Shown here piece after piece: positions 48,040-58,675 of a stretch of 64,000 bases of DNA (its first letter is position 1; each line of letters opens with the position of its first letter). The stretch lies in assembly GCA_014898415.1 (NCBI GenBank), contig RCTD01000018.1, forward strand, positions 873,001 through 937,000, read 5' to 3'. The translations under genes and the position numbers were made by a program. The notes beneath the pieces are model-generated. The model was not told the DNA's origin. It did no database searches and saw nothing but the letters and a program-made list of their open reading frames with translations. Origin of the DNA: Stromatinia cepivora (lineage: Eukaryota > Ascomycota > Leotiomycetes > Helotiales > Sclerotiniaceae).

Positions 48040-49048
48040 TTCGAGTATTGTGAATCAGGGTATTTATATATAAAGAGTATAATAATATACTTATGCTTCC
48101 GATTCGGTTTAATCGATTATATATATACGGTATTGTATTTCATTTTTAAATGATATAGTATATAACTTAAATTGTTCTATAATCAATAATTGCTATAAAT
48201 TAGTTTTAGGTTCAATATTATCGTTAAGTTTAGTAGTAAGATTTGTAGGTTTTGATGTATATATATTTTGTTGCAAATTATGATTAACACGGGAATGCGA
48301 TCTTGATTAATTAGATCGATTTCTTGAGTAAGGGGATTTTTAATTATTAAATGGATCGTCATTTTCTGAAAAGGAGGGAGAATCTTCGGAGAGCCCCGGA
48401 TGATCAGATCGTTTGATCGAAGTTTTCTTTTTTTGATTTTGGGATCTTTAGGTTTGTTTGGATAAAGATTCTTGAATTTCGATTGAAAGAATAAAGGGAA
48501 TCTCAAATACTACTGTTGATCTGGATGCTTATGTAGGTATTATTTAAGATTCAAAAGGAAATTATATTATTGTAAAGCTTATTGTTATTATAACTTTCAA
48601 TTGTCGATTTTCCTCTTTCAAATTTATAATTATTGTATAAAGATTTTGTAATTGTAATAATGGTTTGGAAGAAGTAATTGAATTGCTAGGAGTATCGATT
48701 TTATATATTGGAATCTTCTTTTTATTAATCTTCTTTCTTTCAATGATAATGTTATCCAATCCTATATTTATATTTTCTTTGAAGGGTTGTTGAAATAATT
48801 GAGGAGAAGGAAAGGGTTCCTTAGAATATACTTTCGAAGGTTCGGAGCGTACAGGAGGAGGAGTTCGTTGTATTATGAAAATGATGGTACACTTCTAAAG
48901 GGGTTTATCTTCGTCGATTAGGTCGAAATAGATCTTCTTCTTTTGGGTGTAACGTTTATAAAAGTTCACCTAAGAAGGTATTATTAAAATGAAGTATTAT
49001 TTGGGAAGCCATCAGATAGTCAGACGTTTGTAAATAAGTTATAAATAA
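48040..49048 (-). pseudogene. gag region of the Gypsy element, full copy
   Basis: Sequence next to the inner LTR, read on the minus strand, opens with ATGGCTTCCCAAATAATACT about 30-40 bp inside the LTR and then is broken by stops. No zinc knuckle could be recognised. It is repeated at 49331-50298. Confidence 0.6.
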
Positions 49049-49330
49049 TGTGATATATAAAAGTTATAATAAAGTTGAATAAATAGGGTTAATTATATTC
49101 TTTAGAATCTACAATTGAAGAGTTATGGTTTATAAAAAGCGACTAAATATATATACACAAATACCCATTTATAGGCTGCAGAGTTATGCGTAAGCGTTAT
49201 TAGGATTACCGTTTTACCATACTAAATCGTATGATTCGTAACGCATACGCACAGATGATCAGCTCATAAATTGATATGGGAGATAAGAGGTATCACGTGG
49301 TTAGCCTCCTGTGGTTCACGATTCGTGACA
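49049..49330 (-). repeat. LTR 2 (internal third LTR)
   Basis: A full 282-bp LTR (TGTGATATATAAAAG ... GATTCGTGACA) within the element. Its flanks are AATAA on the left and ATAAT on the right, so it does not have its own clear target duplication. Confidence 0.85.
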
Positions 49331-50298
49331 ATAATATATTTATACTTCTGATTCAGTTTAATCGATTATATATACACGGTATTGTATTTCATTTTTAAAT
49401 GATATAATATACAGCTCGAATCGTTTTATAATTAATAATTGTTACAAATTAACTTTAGATTCAATATTATCGTTAAGTTTAATAATAAGATTTGTAAGTT
49501 TTGATATATATATATTTTGCTATAAATTGTGATTGATACAGAAATACGATCTTGACCAATTAAATCGATTTTTTGAATAAAAGGATCCCTAATTATTAAA
49601 TAGATTGTTATTTTCTAAAAAAGAAAAAGAATCTTTGGAAGACCCTAAATGATCAAATTGTCTGATCAAAGTTTTCTTCTTTTGATTTCGGGATCTTCGG
49701 ATTTGCTTGAATAAAAATCCTTGAATTTCGATTAAAGAAATAAGGGGAATTTTAGGTATTATTGTTAATCTAGATGTTTATATAAGTATCATTTGAAGTT
49801 CAAAAGGAAATTATATTATTACAAAGCTCATCATTATTATAGTTTTCAATTGTTGATTCTCCTCTTTTAAACTTATAATTATTATATAAAAATCTTGTAG
49901 TTGTAATAATGGTTTGAAAAGAGCAATTGAATTATTGGAAGTATCAGCTTTATATATTAGAATCTTCTTTTTACTAGTCTTCTTTTTTTTAATAATAATA
50001 TTATCCAATCCTGTATTTATATTTTCTTCGAAAGATTGTTGAAATAATTGAGGAGAAGGAGAGGGTTCCTTAGAATATGCTTTTGAAAATTCGGAGCATA
50101 TAGAAAGAGGAGTTCATTGTATTATAAAAGTAATAATATATTTCTAAAAATATTTATATCTTTATCGATTAGATCAGAATAGATCTTTTTCCTTTAGATA
50201 TAATATTATAAAAGTTCATTTAAGAAGATATTATTAAAGTGAAATATTATTTAAAAGGCTATCAGATAGCCGGACATTTGTAAATGAATTGTAGATAA
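49331..50298 (-). repeat. partial duplication of the gag region
   Basis: This ~970-bp segment matches 48075-49048 along its length, with differences mainly C/T and G/A. It is bounded by LTR 2 and LTR 3, giving the order LTR3-gag fragment-LTR2-gag-pol-LTR1 in the element's direction. Confidence 0.85.
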
Positions 50299-50580
50299 TA
50301 TAATACATAAGAGCCGTAGTAAAACTGAATAAACAGGATCAATTATGTTCTTTAGAATCTACAACTGAAGAATTATGGTTCGTAAGGAGCGATTAGATAT
50401 ATATACACAAATACCCATTTGTGGGCTGCAGGGTTATACGTAAGCATTATTAGGGTTACCATTTTATCATACTAAATCGTATGATTCGTAATGTATACGT
50501 ACAGATGATCAGCTCATAAATTGATATGGGAGATAAGAGGTATCACGTGGTTAGCCTCCTGTGGTTCACGATTCGTGACA
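50299..50580 (-). repeat. LTR 3 (outer 5' LTR)
   Basis: A 282-bp LTR ending GGTTCACGATTCGTGACA. Its right-hand ~75 bp are identical to LTR 2, while the left parts differ by transitions (its first bases read TATAAT where LTR 2 has TGTGAT). Confidence 0.85.
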
Positions 50581-50585
50581 ATCAT
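50581..50585. repeat. target-site duplication ATCAT (right copy)
   Basis: Second copy of ATCAT, directly after LTR 3. Confidence 0.8.
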
Positions 50586-50989
50586 CATATCATTAATTAA
50601 TATATCAATTAAACAAATATAAAATTATTTATCTTAAGATCTCTAGATCAATATATATATATTATTTAACATTTAATTTTATAATTTAGAAAAAATCCAT
50701 CTATAAGTACTATTTAAAACATATCACTTGATGTCTAACTAACCAATTAATTAATCACCAACCCCCTCTTATTATCCTATCCTTTCCCCCAAAAATCTCG
50801 CTCTCCCTCACAAACCCTCATACTCTCCTCTCCTCTCCTCTCCTCTCCTCTCCTCTCCTCTCAAAAACCCCCTTTCCTCCTGAAAAATTCCCCTCTCAAA
50901 ATCCAAAAAGAATCCCTATTCCTCTCTCTCTCTCTCCCTCCCTTCCCCACAAAAAATCCCACCAAAAACACAAAAACACCAAATAAAGC
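50586..50989. other. A/T-rich then pyrimidine-rich spacer before tRNA-Thr
   Basis: The first ~170 bp are A/T-rich. At 50825-50861 there is a (TCTCC)n tract of about seven units, followed by more CT-rich sequence up to the tRNA 3' end. No gene was seen. Confidence 0.6.
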
Positions 50990-51074
50990 TGCCCGTTCTA
51001 GGAATCGAACCTAGGATCTCATCATTCCTCATTACAATTACTAGTGATGCGCTTTACCGCTAAGCCAAACGGGC
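50990..51074 (-). tRNA. tRNA-Thr (anticodon AGU), with ~13-nt intron
   Basis: On the minus strand the acceptor stem GCCCGTT pairs with AACGGGC, followed by discriminator A. The D-arm is GCTTAGCGGTAAAGC. The anticodon stem CATCA pairs with TGATG; the loop reads CTAGTA, giving anticodon AGT after C32 T33, and is interrupted after position 37 by an intron of about 13 nt. The T-arm is CTAGG-TTCGATT-CCTAG. With the intron removed the length is about 72 nt. All stems pair. Confidence 0.93.
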
Positions 51075-51867
51075 TATTGTATCTATCCATGCGTCTATAT
51101 TGTAAGATGTTCTCAACCCACTTAATTGTGATGGGAAAGCGGGTTATATTTTATATTTTACTGGGTGGAGAGGATAGGCGAGATTTCGGTCGGATTGTGT
51201 GAGTTCTGACTTTTGTTTCTCGGGTTGGTTTGGTTGAGCGGGTGAAGGATGAAGGATGGAAGATAGAGGATGGATGGATAGATAAAATATCGTGAATGCC
51301 TATATCAAATAAAGAAAGGGTATCGATCGAAAACAACTAAAGCTAAAAACTAATACTAAAACTAACACTAACCCATCTGGTATCTACCTAGCAATTATAT
51401 TCATTCTTTCCCTCCTTCCGTATCCTCAAAAAAAAAGGTATATTTCGCAAACCGCTTAAAACACTTGGAACTAAAGAAACCTTTTCTCATTAGGGGGAAA
51501 ACTCCACGATGATCTCATCCTGCGTAGTTGCTCTGTTATAGTCTTATATTTTCGCTTCTTCCCTCGCCATGGCTATTGATGCTCGGTCTTGAAGATGGTT
51601 GTTATGTGGATGGGGGGATTTGTTTGTGGTATTTGGTATTTGGTTTTGGCTTTTGGGAAGGTATCGCGATTGCTGGAAGCTGATGTCGAACCACAAGGTC
51701 TGGCCTGTTAAGGAATAACGGTACCACAACCGTAGATGGCGACCCTATCCATATTGACCGATAAGATGCTACTCGTAGCGTATTCCAAAAACCACTCAAA
51801 CCCTCACACTCCCATCATCCACACATCCTCCCCTCATCCCTCATCCCCTCCCCACCTCCACCACCAC
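51075..51867. other. intergenic, tRNA-Thr upstream and MARVEL gene 3' side
   Basis: The first ~100 bp belong to the 5' flank of the tRNA gene. The remainder up to 51867 is the 3' side of the MARVEL gene. ORFs at 51544-51799 (minus) and from 51736 (plus) show no domain; the plus-strand one is a Pro/His-rich shadow of the MARVEL gene. Confidence 0.5.
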
Positions 51868-52442
51868 CTAAACCCCCGGACTACCCGCCCTCCCCCTCGC
51901 CCTCCCCGTCCACCTAGTCCTCTTCTCCCTACTCCAAAAAAGCACCATACCCACCGCACTCCCCGCCCACAAAAGCGCATTAACCAAATCCACCCAAACC
52001 GCATTTTTCATCCTCTGAACCCCCGCATCTCCTTCCGCCCTCTCATGTATATACATATTTCCAAAGAGACCAAAGAGGGCAATCCATAGAATAAATAGGA
52101 TAGCATCCCAGATAAAGAGGACGGGGATGAGGTTAAAGCGGGGGATTAGATGGAGGAGAGAGGTTGCTGCGGAGAGAGAGGCGGTTGTTACGGCGTAGAC
52201 CTGGAGGGGATGGATGTTAGTTTTTGGGTGGGAGGTTGGGGGAGGATGAGAGGAGGATGAGGGGGAAGATAACATACCCATTTTCCATCTGAATATTTAT
52301 GTTCTCGGTTCGCTTTGGCTAGATCGGTTCCATATAATCCGATAACAGTAAGTGCCATTACGAATTGTAGAAATCTCCATATTGCATGCGTGGTACGCCC
52401 TACTCCATATCCGAGCGGATTTATGCGATCGAGGATTGACAT
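51868..52442 (-). CDS. MARVEL-domain integral membrane protein
   Basis: Small four-helix membrane protein; fungal members are thought to act at membrane domains or cell junction-like sites, but this paralogue's role is unknown. Exons complement(52278-52442) and complement(51868-52200) join across a 77-nt intron to 165 residues. The protein begins MSILDRINPLGYGVGRTTHA. Hydrophobic segments lie at ~20-40 (AIWRFLQFVMALTVIGLYG), ~56-73 (VYAVTTASLSAATSLLHLI), ~78-98 (LIPVLFIWDAILFILWIALF) and ~123-142 (VDLVNALLWAGSAVGMVLFW); between TM3 and TM4 there is a YIHERAEGDAGVQRMKNAVW loop. The tail is Arg/Gly-rich. Size and layout fit fungal MARVEL proteins. Confidence 0.85.
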
Positions 52443-53857
52443 GTTGAACTGGGTGATTTGTGGTTATTCGCGGGTTTGTGAGTGTGTTATCCCTCTGCGC
52501 AAGGTGGAAGATAATTTGAGAAAAGGAATGAGTTGCTTCGTATCGATCGTGATTTCGAAGATATAAATGTATAGAGAATATCGTCCTGCCAAACAAATAT
52601 CCCCTATCGCAATCTCGAAGCTATTCACAATCTTATCCTATCTCATTAATACCGTATGTATCCGTATCTGAATTTCTTTTCGTTTCGTTTCCTTTCGTAT
52701 CCTCTCTTTCCAACCTATGAAACTATAAATCCGTATCTCATAAACTTTGCCGTCCGTCGTGTCGTCCTTGCCTCAATATTTGCAAGTTTCTCAAAAAATG
52801 AATACCTAACAATCAGTACCCTAGAGCTACATTAAGAAGAAGAATAGCAAACCAACCATGAATATAATCGAAAAATCAAAATGCAAGACCCTTTTCAAAA
52901 AAAAAAAGAAAAACCAGGGAAGCGCCATTCCCTTAATTCACTTACTTACCTTCCAACTTCCAACATTACCTATCTACCTATGAGTAGATACCTATCACTT
53001 ACCTACATTCAAACACCTACCTACTCCGTACGAGTACTTACTTACTTACCTACGAGTACCTACCTACCAACCAACCAACCAATAAATGAAAACCAAAAAC
53101 AAAACCCAAACAAAACCAGGCGCGCGACTACTCGATTTTCCATCAAAAACAATGACGAAATAATTATTGGTTGGTTGGTTGGTCCTGTCAAGTGCTTATC
53201 CAGTGCTGGCCTTGAAAAAGTGGGATCGGAAATAAAAGTATTTTTGGTGTCTTTGGCGTTTCGTTTACGGCGGTTCAAAGAATGGTGATTGAATGTGATT
53301 ACATATGATGACTATAGTAAATAAGGCGGGCGGGTTGTACCCTGCTATGCCCTATGAAAAGTATATAAATTTTTTTTCGCGCTTTGAGATGAGGGTGCCA
53401 GGGTGGAGATGGACGGTTAGGCACTTATTATTAGGCACTTGGGTATAAAATGGCATGATTGGGCAGGGTTACATGATCATGATCATTCGAGAGGAAATAT
53501 ACGGAAAAACTGATGGTTTCTAAATTCTATGCTACGATATCCAAATTATTTGTCAGAATGACCTTATTACTTCCAGTCGCCAACTAACCCCTTCATATCG
53601 GCAAAACCATGGAACCCTACCAAATTTGATATAATTCCCGACCCCATAGCTGCATATACGTATGTATCTCCGCTTTGAAAATATTCAACGTAGGTATCCA
53701 TACTGGTACCCATACGGTCAAAATTTCTCCACCCTACGATTCCAAATTTCGATCACTCAGAGTTTTGGGGTTAGCAATTGATAGATACGAGTAAGAGCAG
53801 CTTCTTTCATATAACAAGTCTTGAAAATTTCAAAAGTAAAAGGAATCAAAGAGATAT
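52443..53857. other. intergenic with TACC repeats and a perfect inverted repeat
   Basis: MARVEL promoter at the left. From 52940 to 53085 the sequence is dominated by TACC/ACCA repeats. A perfect 20-bp inverted repeat lies at 53066-53085 and 53164-53183. The 135-codon plus ORF at 52881-53288 is an artefact of these repeats. No gene was supported. Confidence 0.55.
53066..53183. repeat. perfect 20-bp inverted repeat, ~78-bp loop
   Basis: ACCAACCAACCAACCAATAA at 53066-53085 is the exact reverse complement of TTATTGGTTGGTTGGTTGGT at 53164-53183. It could form a hairpin in DNA or RNA. Confidence 0.85.
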
Positions 53858-53938
53858 CGACGTCGGCATGATTCGAACATGCGCCCCCGAAAGGAATTGA
53901 TTTCTAGTCAATCACGTTAACCACTCCGTCACGACGCC
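53858..53938 (-). tRNA. tRNA-Ser (anticodon AGA)
   Basis: On the minus strand the acceptor GGCGTCG pairs with CGACGTC (one G-T pair), discriminator G. The D-arm contains GAGTGGTTAA, typical of Ser tRNAs. Anticodon stem ATTGA pairs with TCAAT around loop CTAGAAA, giving AGA. A long variable arm (CCTTTCGGGGG) and T-arm GCATG-TTCGAAT-CATGC complete it. Length 81 nt without intron. Confidence 0.93.
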
Positions 53939-56900
53939 CTGATGGATTTGTTGAAGTTTGCGGGGACATGAGGTTTATTGTATGAGCATTTGGGGCTCGA
54001 ATTCTAGGGTTCTTCTTCCCAAGTATATCTATTGTGTAGATTCAATGTCTGAATGAAGTGAGTATTTGTCTGGCTGTCCTCCTTGCATGTCAACTTTTCT
54101 TTTTGGGGCGTGGATTGGAGGGCGTTCTTGGAAATACAGTGATTAGTTGCCAAATCCTCTGGACAAATTAGTAATGTAAACATTGGTTGACTCTGCTCCC
54201 AGCGACATGTTTTCACCATCCGAATTCATGGTATTGTTCTGTTCAGTAGGAATGAATCAATACCTAGAAAAATGAATGACAAAAGGATCTTGTCGTGCAA
54301 ATGGTGATATTGCAAATAGTCCTTTGCTACGCTGGCAAATAGGCATACTTCTTTGAAATGTGACTTGGAGGTTTTCCTCTGACTTCATCATCGTTAACAG
54401 TAGTCATATAATTGACTTTTACTGCCAGCCAAAAGTGGCGCTTTGACTTCATCATGGTGTGAACAACTGTCGAGGAAGCTGAATCACCGCAAGCATGATA
54501 TCTTAGATCTTGTGATTGTGCAGAATATGGAGAAATAATCGGCCATACGAGAAAGGTTTAGTTCCGTAGCGACTATGTAAAAAGTTTGAATGAAGATAAT
54601 CTCAATGAAACTCAGGTCCATCTCGGCACTCGCCGTTTAATGATTACTTGCACGTACCTTTCCCAGCTCGATGATCTTCAATACTAGGTATGAATTTCGA
54701 AAATCAAACTTGGCACATGAATATGATCTTCCTATATAATTCAATATCGCAATACTCCGAGCCAACAAAAGAACTACCTTCATGATTCATGTAAAGTTGA
54801 AGAATGACGAAACGGAACGCAAAAGCTGATGGTTCATGTCCCACCATAAATATGCTGTGTCAATGTCAAATTTTCGAAAATGACGTGAGGCCACACGCCT
54901 TGCATATATCTGTGGCACGAAGTCCACGAGTCGGATCATGACACAAAAGGAGACACGACCCTTTGAAAGCTTTAAACCCCTCAACGTTATAGCTTGGCGA
55001 GGCTGCATGTCACTGCAAGAAATCACAAAGATCTTCTTCAGCCTTTCCACAAAAGAAAAGCATCTCCGGGAAAGAATATATATTGGGGGTTTACGATTTG
55101 CTGTGAAACAAGGCGTCCAACCAAAATCCAAAAAGCGGCAGATCAACAGATTATCCATGGCGGTGATAAGAACTTCATGTCCCCTAGCGACGTGGTGGTT
55201 GCCGATATTGGTGTTGATGAAGCTGAATGTGGAAATAATCGACGTTGATAAAGAAGTAAATGTGGATCTTTCGGGTTTTAGAAATACTTACAACAAAACA
55301 CCTGTGAAGTTGCTTAAAGATGTTGTTATGTCGCAGAAAGTAGGGACTTTGCATGGTACATTAACACCATGATATGTGCAGAATGTCGTAGACGCATAAA
55401 TTAAAAGAGAAAAGTAGATATATAAAACGTCGGTATATACCAAAGAGGATTGGGAAGAAGGAAAGTAGAAAGAAGAAAAGAAAACCCGTAAGGCCTGGCA
55501 TCTTCTTCTATGATCTGAAGAAGTAACATTCTTTTGTTGGTATTTAAGGGAAAAGAAAATGACACACGGCCGCATTGTGTTTCAAGAAACAAAAAGGAAT
55601 TTCAAGTTGACCCAAAGATTGAGAGGGCGTTTATTAGGCACTGTAGTTCCCGTCAAAGCTTCGTACAGCCCCGATACCATGGTATCAGTTGAAGTTAGAA
55701 GATCAATCATTCAATGATCCAAACGAGGAAGTGGGAATTCCAGAAGCTAATTTAAGAATTTTAGCGTAATCTGTCAAAACCAGGAGAGACATTGAATGAG
55801 AATGAAAATGAGAATGGGAGGATCCCTTAGTATTTTTGTAGTCGAGGATGTATGATCTTAAAAATACGAAATAAATATCAGGTAATCTACCTATGTTTCT
55901 TTCCTCAGAATCAAAAGTTTCGGAAGTATGTATCCATAGACCATAAGACCATAGACCATAGACCATAGAAGTATTAAAATACCTTTGTGACCTTCAAAAA
56001 GTTTTCCAATCAAAAATTGCATGATCACTTCCAATATTTCCCGGGAATAAAAAATTATTTCTATGTGCACTGACATCACCAGAAGGTTTAACCCATGCTG
56101 ACCCACACTGACCCACACTGGCCCACAAATCCATAAACCCATAAACAACAAACAAGCCAAAAAGTTGAAAGTTGTTAAACCGTTAATTAATTAATTCATT
56201 CTTTTCTTTCTTTCTTTCTTTCTTTCTTTCTTTCATCCTTGACCCTTTCTGCAGATCTTGCGGAGATTCAAACAGAACCACCAAAGCAAAAGACTTGGAT
56301 GATATGTATGGATGATATGAATGATACGACTCTTTTTGCCCATATTTCTTTGTTCAAGTGAAACTTTCACTTGACAACAAAAGCAAAACAAATAAAACTT
56401 AATTCAACATATATAGATAGTACCTACTAGGTAGTTAATAAACTATATACACAAGGAATTCGTTCTGATTTCTCTTCTCTAAAATCATCCTCCTATATAC
56501 ATATACATATACATATACATATACCTCGTACTTCGTACTTCGTACCTATAAGATTATAAGATATACCATACCTTGCTCCTCATTCATCTTATTGTACTCC
56601 CTCCTTCCCTTCCTATCACAAAGGACCAAAGAAACAAAAACACCGATAAAAAAGAAAAATAAACCTCGAGACTTAAATTCGGCACAAAAGATCCGAATTT
56701 TCTTGGCTTGGTCGCCCTTGCTTCCTTCATCCACTTTACCATTTATTGATTAGAGGGGGGTTTTTTTTAAATACAGAGTAAGCATCGACGACGAATACTT
56801 CATCATCTACGACGATCGATTCCCCACGTTTAAGCCATCACTTGGCTTGGTGAATGGGAATCAAATTCAAGAGACAAGGCAGAAAAAGTCAAACCCTACC

Positions 56901-57373
56901 TACATACTCCGTACATAACCAACCATATGGTCCATCCATATCACGCAACTACATACGAACTTCACGCTACAACCAATCCAAGAACAAACTACAAAAACCT
57001 AAGGAAAACCGAATCATATGCCAACAACCATACCAAAGCAAGAAAGTGGAACAACATTTCATTCACCAAACCAGTTTGGTACTCAAAGCAATATACCAGC
57101 CACTATCACTTGACTTGACGTTTCATCAGTTCCACCAATTACCTTTCATTCGGTCTGTTTTTGTTGCCCCAGTGTAATTAGACTACCTGCGCAAGACCCA
57201 TTATCAATCTACATTCCACCATTTACCATTTTCACGATCCAAGGCTTCAGGTTTTCTACAGATACATAAACAAACCCACTGGTGAACAGGACAAGAGCTT
57301 CCTCCGCACGCCAAGAAGAATAAACCAACCGCATTGCCCATTGCCCCAGGAAATTCATTTCTCCTCTTTCAAA
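53939..57373. other. long gene-free spacer with microsatellites
   Basis: 3.4 kb with no supported gene. Overlapping ORFs at 54787-55158 (minus) and 54938-55372 (plus) have no recognisable domain. Simple repeats: (GAGAAT)-like at 55795-55818, GACCATA repeats at 55937-55970, ACTGACCCAC repeats at 56095-56125, (TTTC)n at about 56201-56236, (ACATAT)n at 56497-56525 and (TACTTCG)n at 56527-56545. The final ~550 bp should be the promoter and leader of the next gene; it is rich in AACC/CAAC motifs. Confidence 0.5.
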
Positions 57374-58675
57374 ATGGCTAGTTATCATTCCTATAAGACT
57401 TCTTCTTACTATACTACAGATGGTAGTAGAGGTGATAACTTTACTACTTCAGAACGTCCTCACACAAAACCATCTTATTTATCTTCCTCTTCAGATGAAG
57501 AAATTATTGCATCTTTAAAAGGTCTTGCCTTACAATCAAGAACCAAAGAGATTATTAGTACTAGCAATAGTACCGGTAGTACAAATTCATCTCCACGTTA
57601 TGGTACTCCAGGAACAAATGGTATGTTACGCTTTCTACCCTTTTAATACAAGCTCAAGCCTTTCCCGCTTTCTACCCCGCCACCACCTACGATTTATTAC
57701 AAATATCCCAAGAGACTGACTGACTCGTGATTTGAAATCTATCAGTTGATACAATATCTACATTCAATACTCCAAAGAAAAGCGATTCGATTCCAATTAC
57801 CATTGAACAATCTACAACAAGAAAACGAGTTTATACACCATTGACAGGTCGTGGAGAATTACCAGGGTAAGCATAATCTGTTTTGTTTGATTGTCAAATC
57901 CGCATTGGGAGGTTGTTGAGGAGCAAGGACTATGCCGGGAAACTTTTAATGGCATTGTTCTGACGAAAAGATTTATAGAGGATACTTTCCCGGATTTGCA
58001 GACGAAAACTCAGAAACCCTCAAATCAGCAGTTCTATTATCAACTTCACGTTCAAGGGCTTCACCAGAGGTGAAACCACTTACAATGTCTTCCGTGTTAT
58101 CACCAATGGATTCACCATCTTTCGATACTACCGTTCGTGGACCTCCTTCAATCGTCAGCTCTCCATTTACCTTACCAGAAACTTTGGTAATGCCGAAAGG
58201 AAAATACTATCCTTCAAACTACAAGCCATCACCCACATCTCCCGCCCCAAATGTCACTTCACCGATGTTAAATGGTTGCGATCTTCAACTTCCTCATAAG
58301 AATCAACGTCAAAAATCTACAAATCCAAATCATCAGAGACGATCATCGGACATTAAACGAAAACTACAAAAATACCAAAGAGATATGATTGAACAAGCAC
58401 GTATGGTACATGCTTCAGTAACTTCATCTCCTGGTGTACCGTCAGCACCAGGATCCAAACCTCTCAGTCCTAGATTACTTCCTTTGGGTAGTCCCGGTCC
58501 CATTACACCATTTGAATTAGAAGAAAGTTCTGGATATCTGATTGCAGGTCAAATCAGATCTGGTGGATTAGCCGAAGGTGGATTGAGAGAAAATGAAGCA
58601 GTTGCAAGAATGATTAGAGTTGAAGAAGAAAGACGAAGACGAGAGGGACAAAGTTCACCAGTAGCTCGAGTTTGA
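57374..58675 (+). CDS. Ser/Pro-rich conserved hypothetical protein
   Basis: Exons 57374-57620, 57746-57866 and 57979-58675 join with consistent phase to 354 residues; the second acceptor (TTTATAG at 57978) is chosen because it restores GRGELPGGYFPGFADE. The start is the first ATG in frame after a long leader. The N-terminus is Ser/Thr/Tyr-rich (MASYHSYKTSSYYTTDGSRG); a conserved-looking core TPLTGRGELPGGYFPGFADE is followed by many SP/TP dipeptides (VLSPMDSPSF, PSPTSPAPNVTSP, KPLSPRLLPL), a basic helix RRSSDIKRKLQKYQRDMIEQ, and a C-terminal charged helix AVARMIRVEEERRRREGQ. No enzyme domain, signal peptide or membrane segment is seen. The SP/TP density suggests phosphorylation by proline-directed kinases, but that is speculation. 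I do not recognise the family. Confidence 0.75.

Larger units (their letters stand above)
42322..50580 (-). mobile_element. Ty3/Gypsy LTR retrotransposon, RIP-degraded, with three LTRs
   Basis: An 8,259-bp element on the minus strand, flanked by the 5-bp duplication ATCAT. LTRs of 282 bp lie at both ends (42322-42603 and 50299-50580), with a third inside (49049-49330). In element order (right to left) the gag region is at about 48040-49020, reverse transcriptase about 46280-45400, RNase H near 45300-45050 and integrase about 44640-44280. The order RT-RH-IN places it in Ty3/Gypsy. Reading frames are broken by very many TAA/TAG codons, base composition is extremely A/T-rich, and LTR copies differ almost only by C-to-T and G-to-A changes: the mark of repeat-induced point mutation. 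The element is not expected to be active. Confidence 0.9.

Noticed and set aside
52881..53288. 135-codon plus ORF
   Set aside because: Made almost entirely of TACC/ACCA microsatellite codons.
54787..55372. overlapping ORFs of 123 and 144 codons on opposite strands
   Set aside because: Neither has a recognisable motif or splice partner; length alone is not evidence here.
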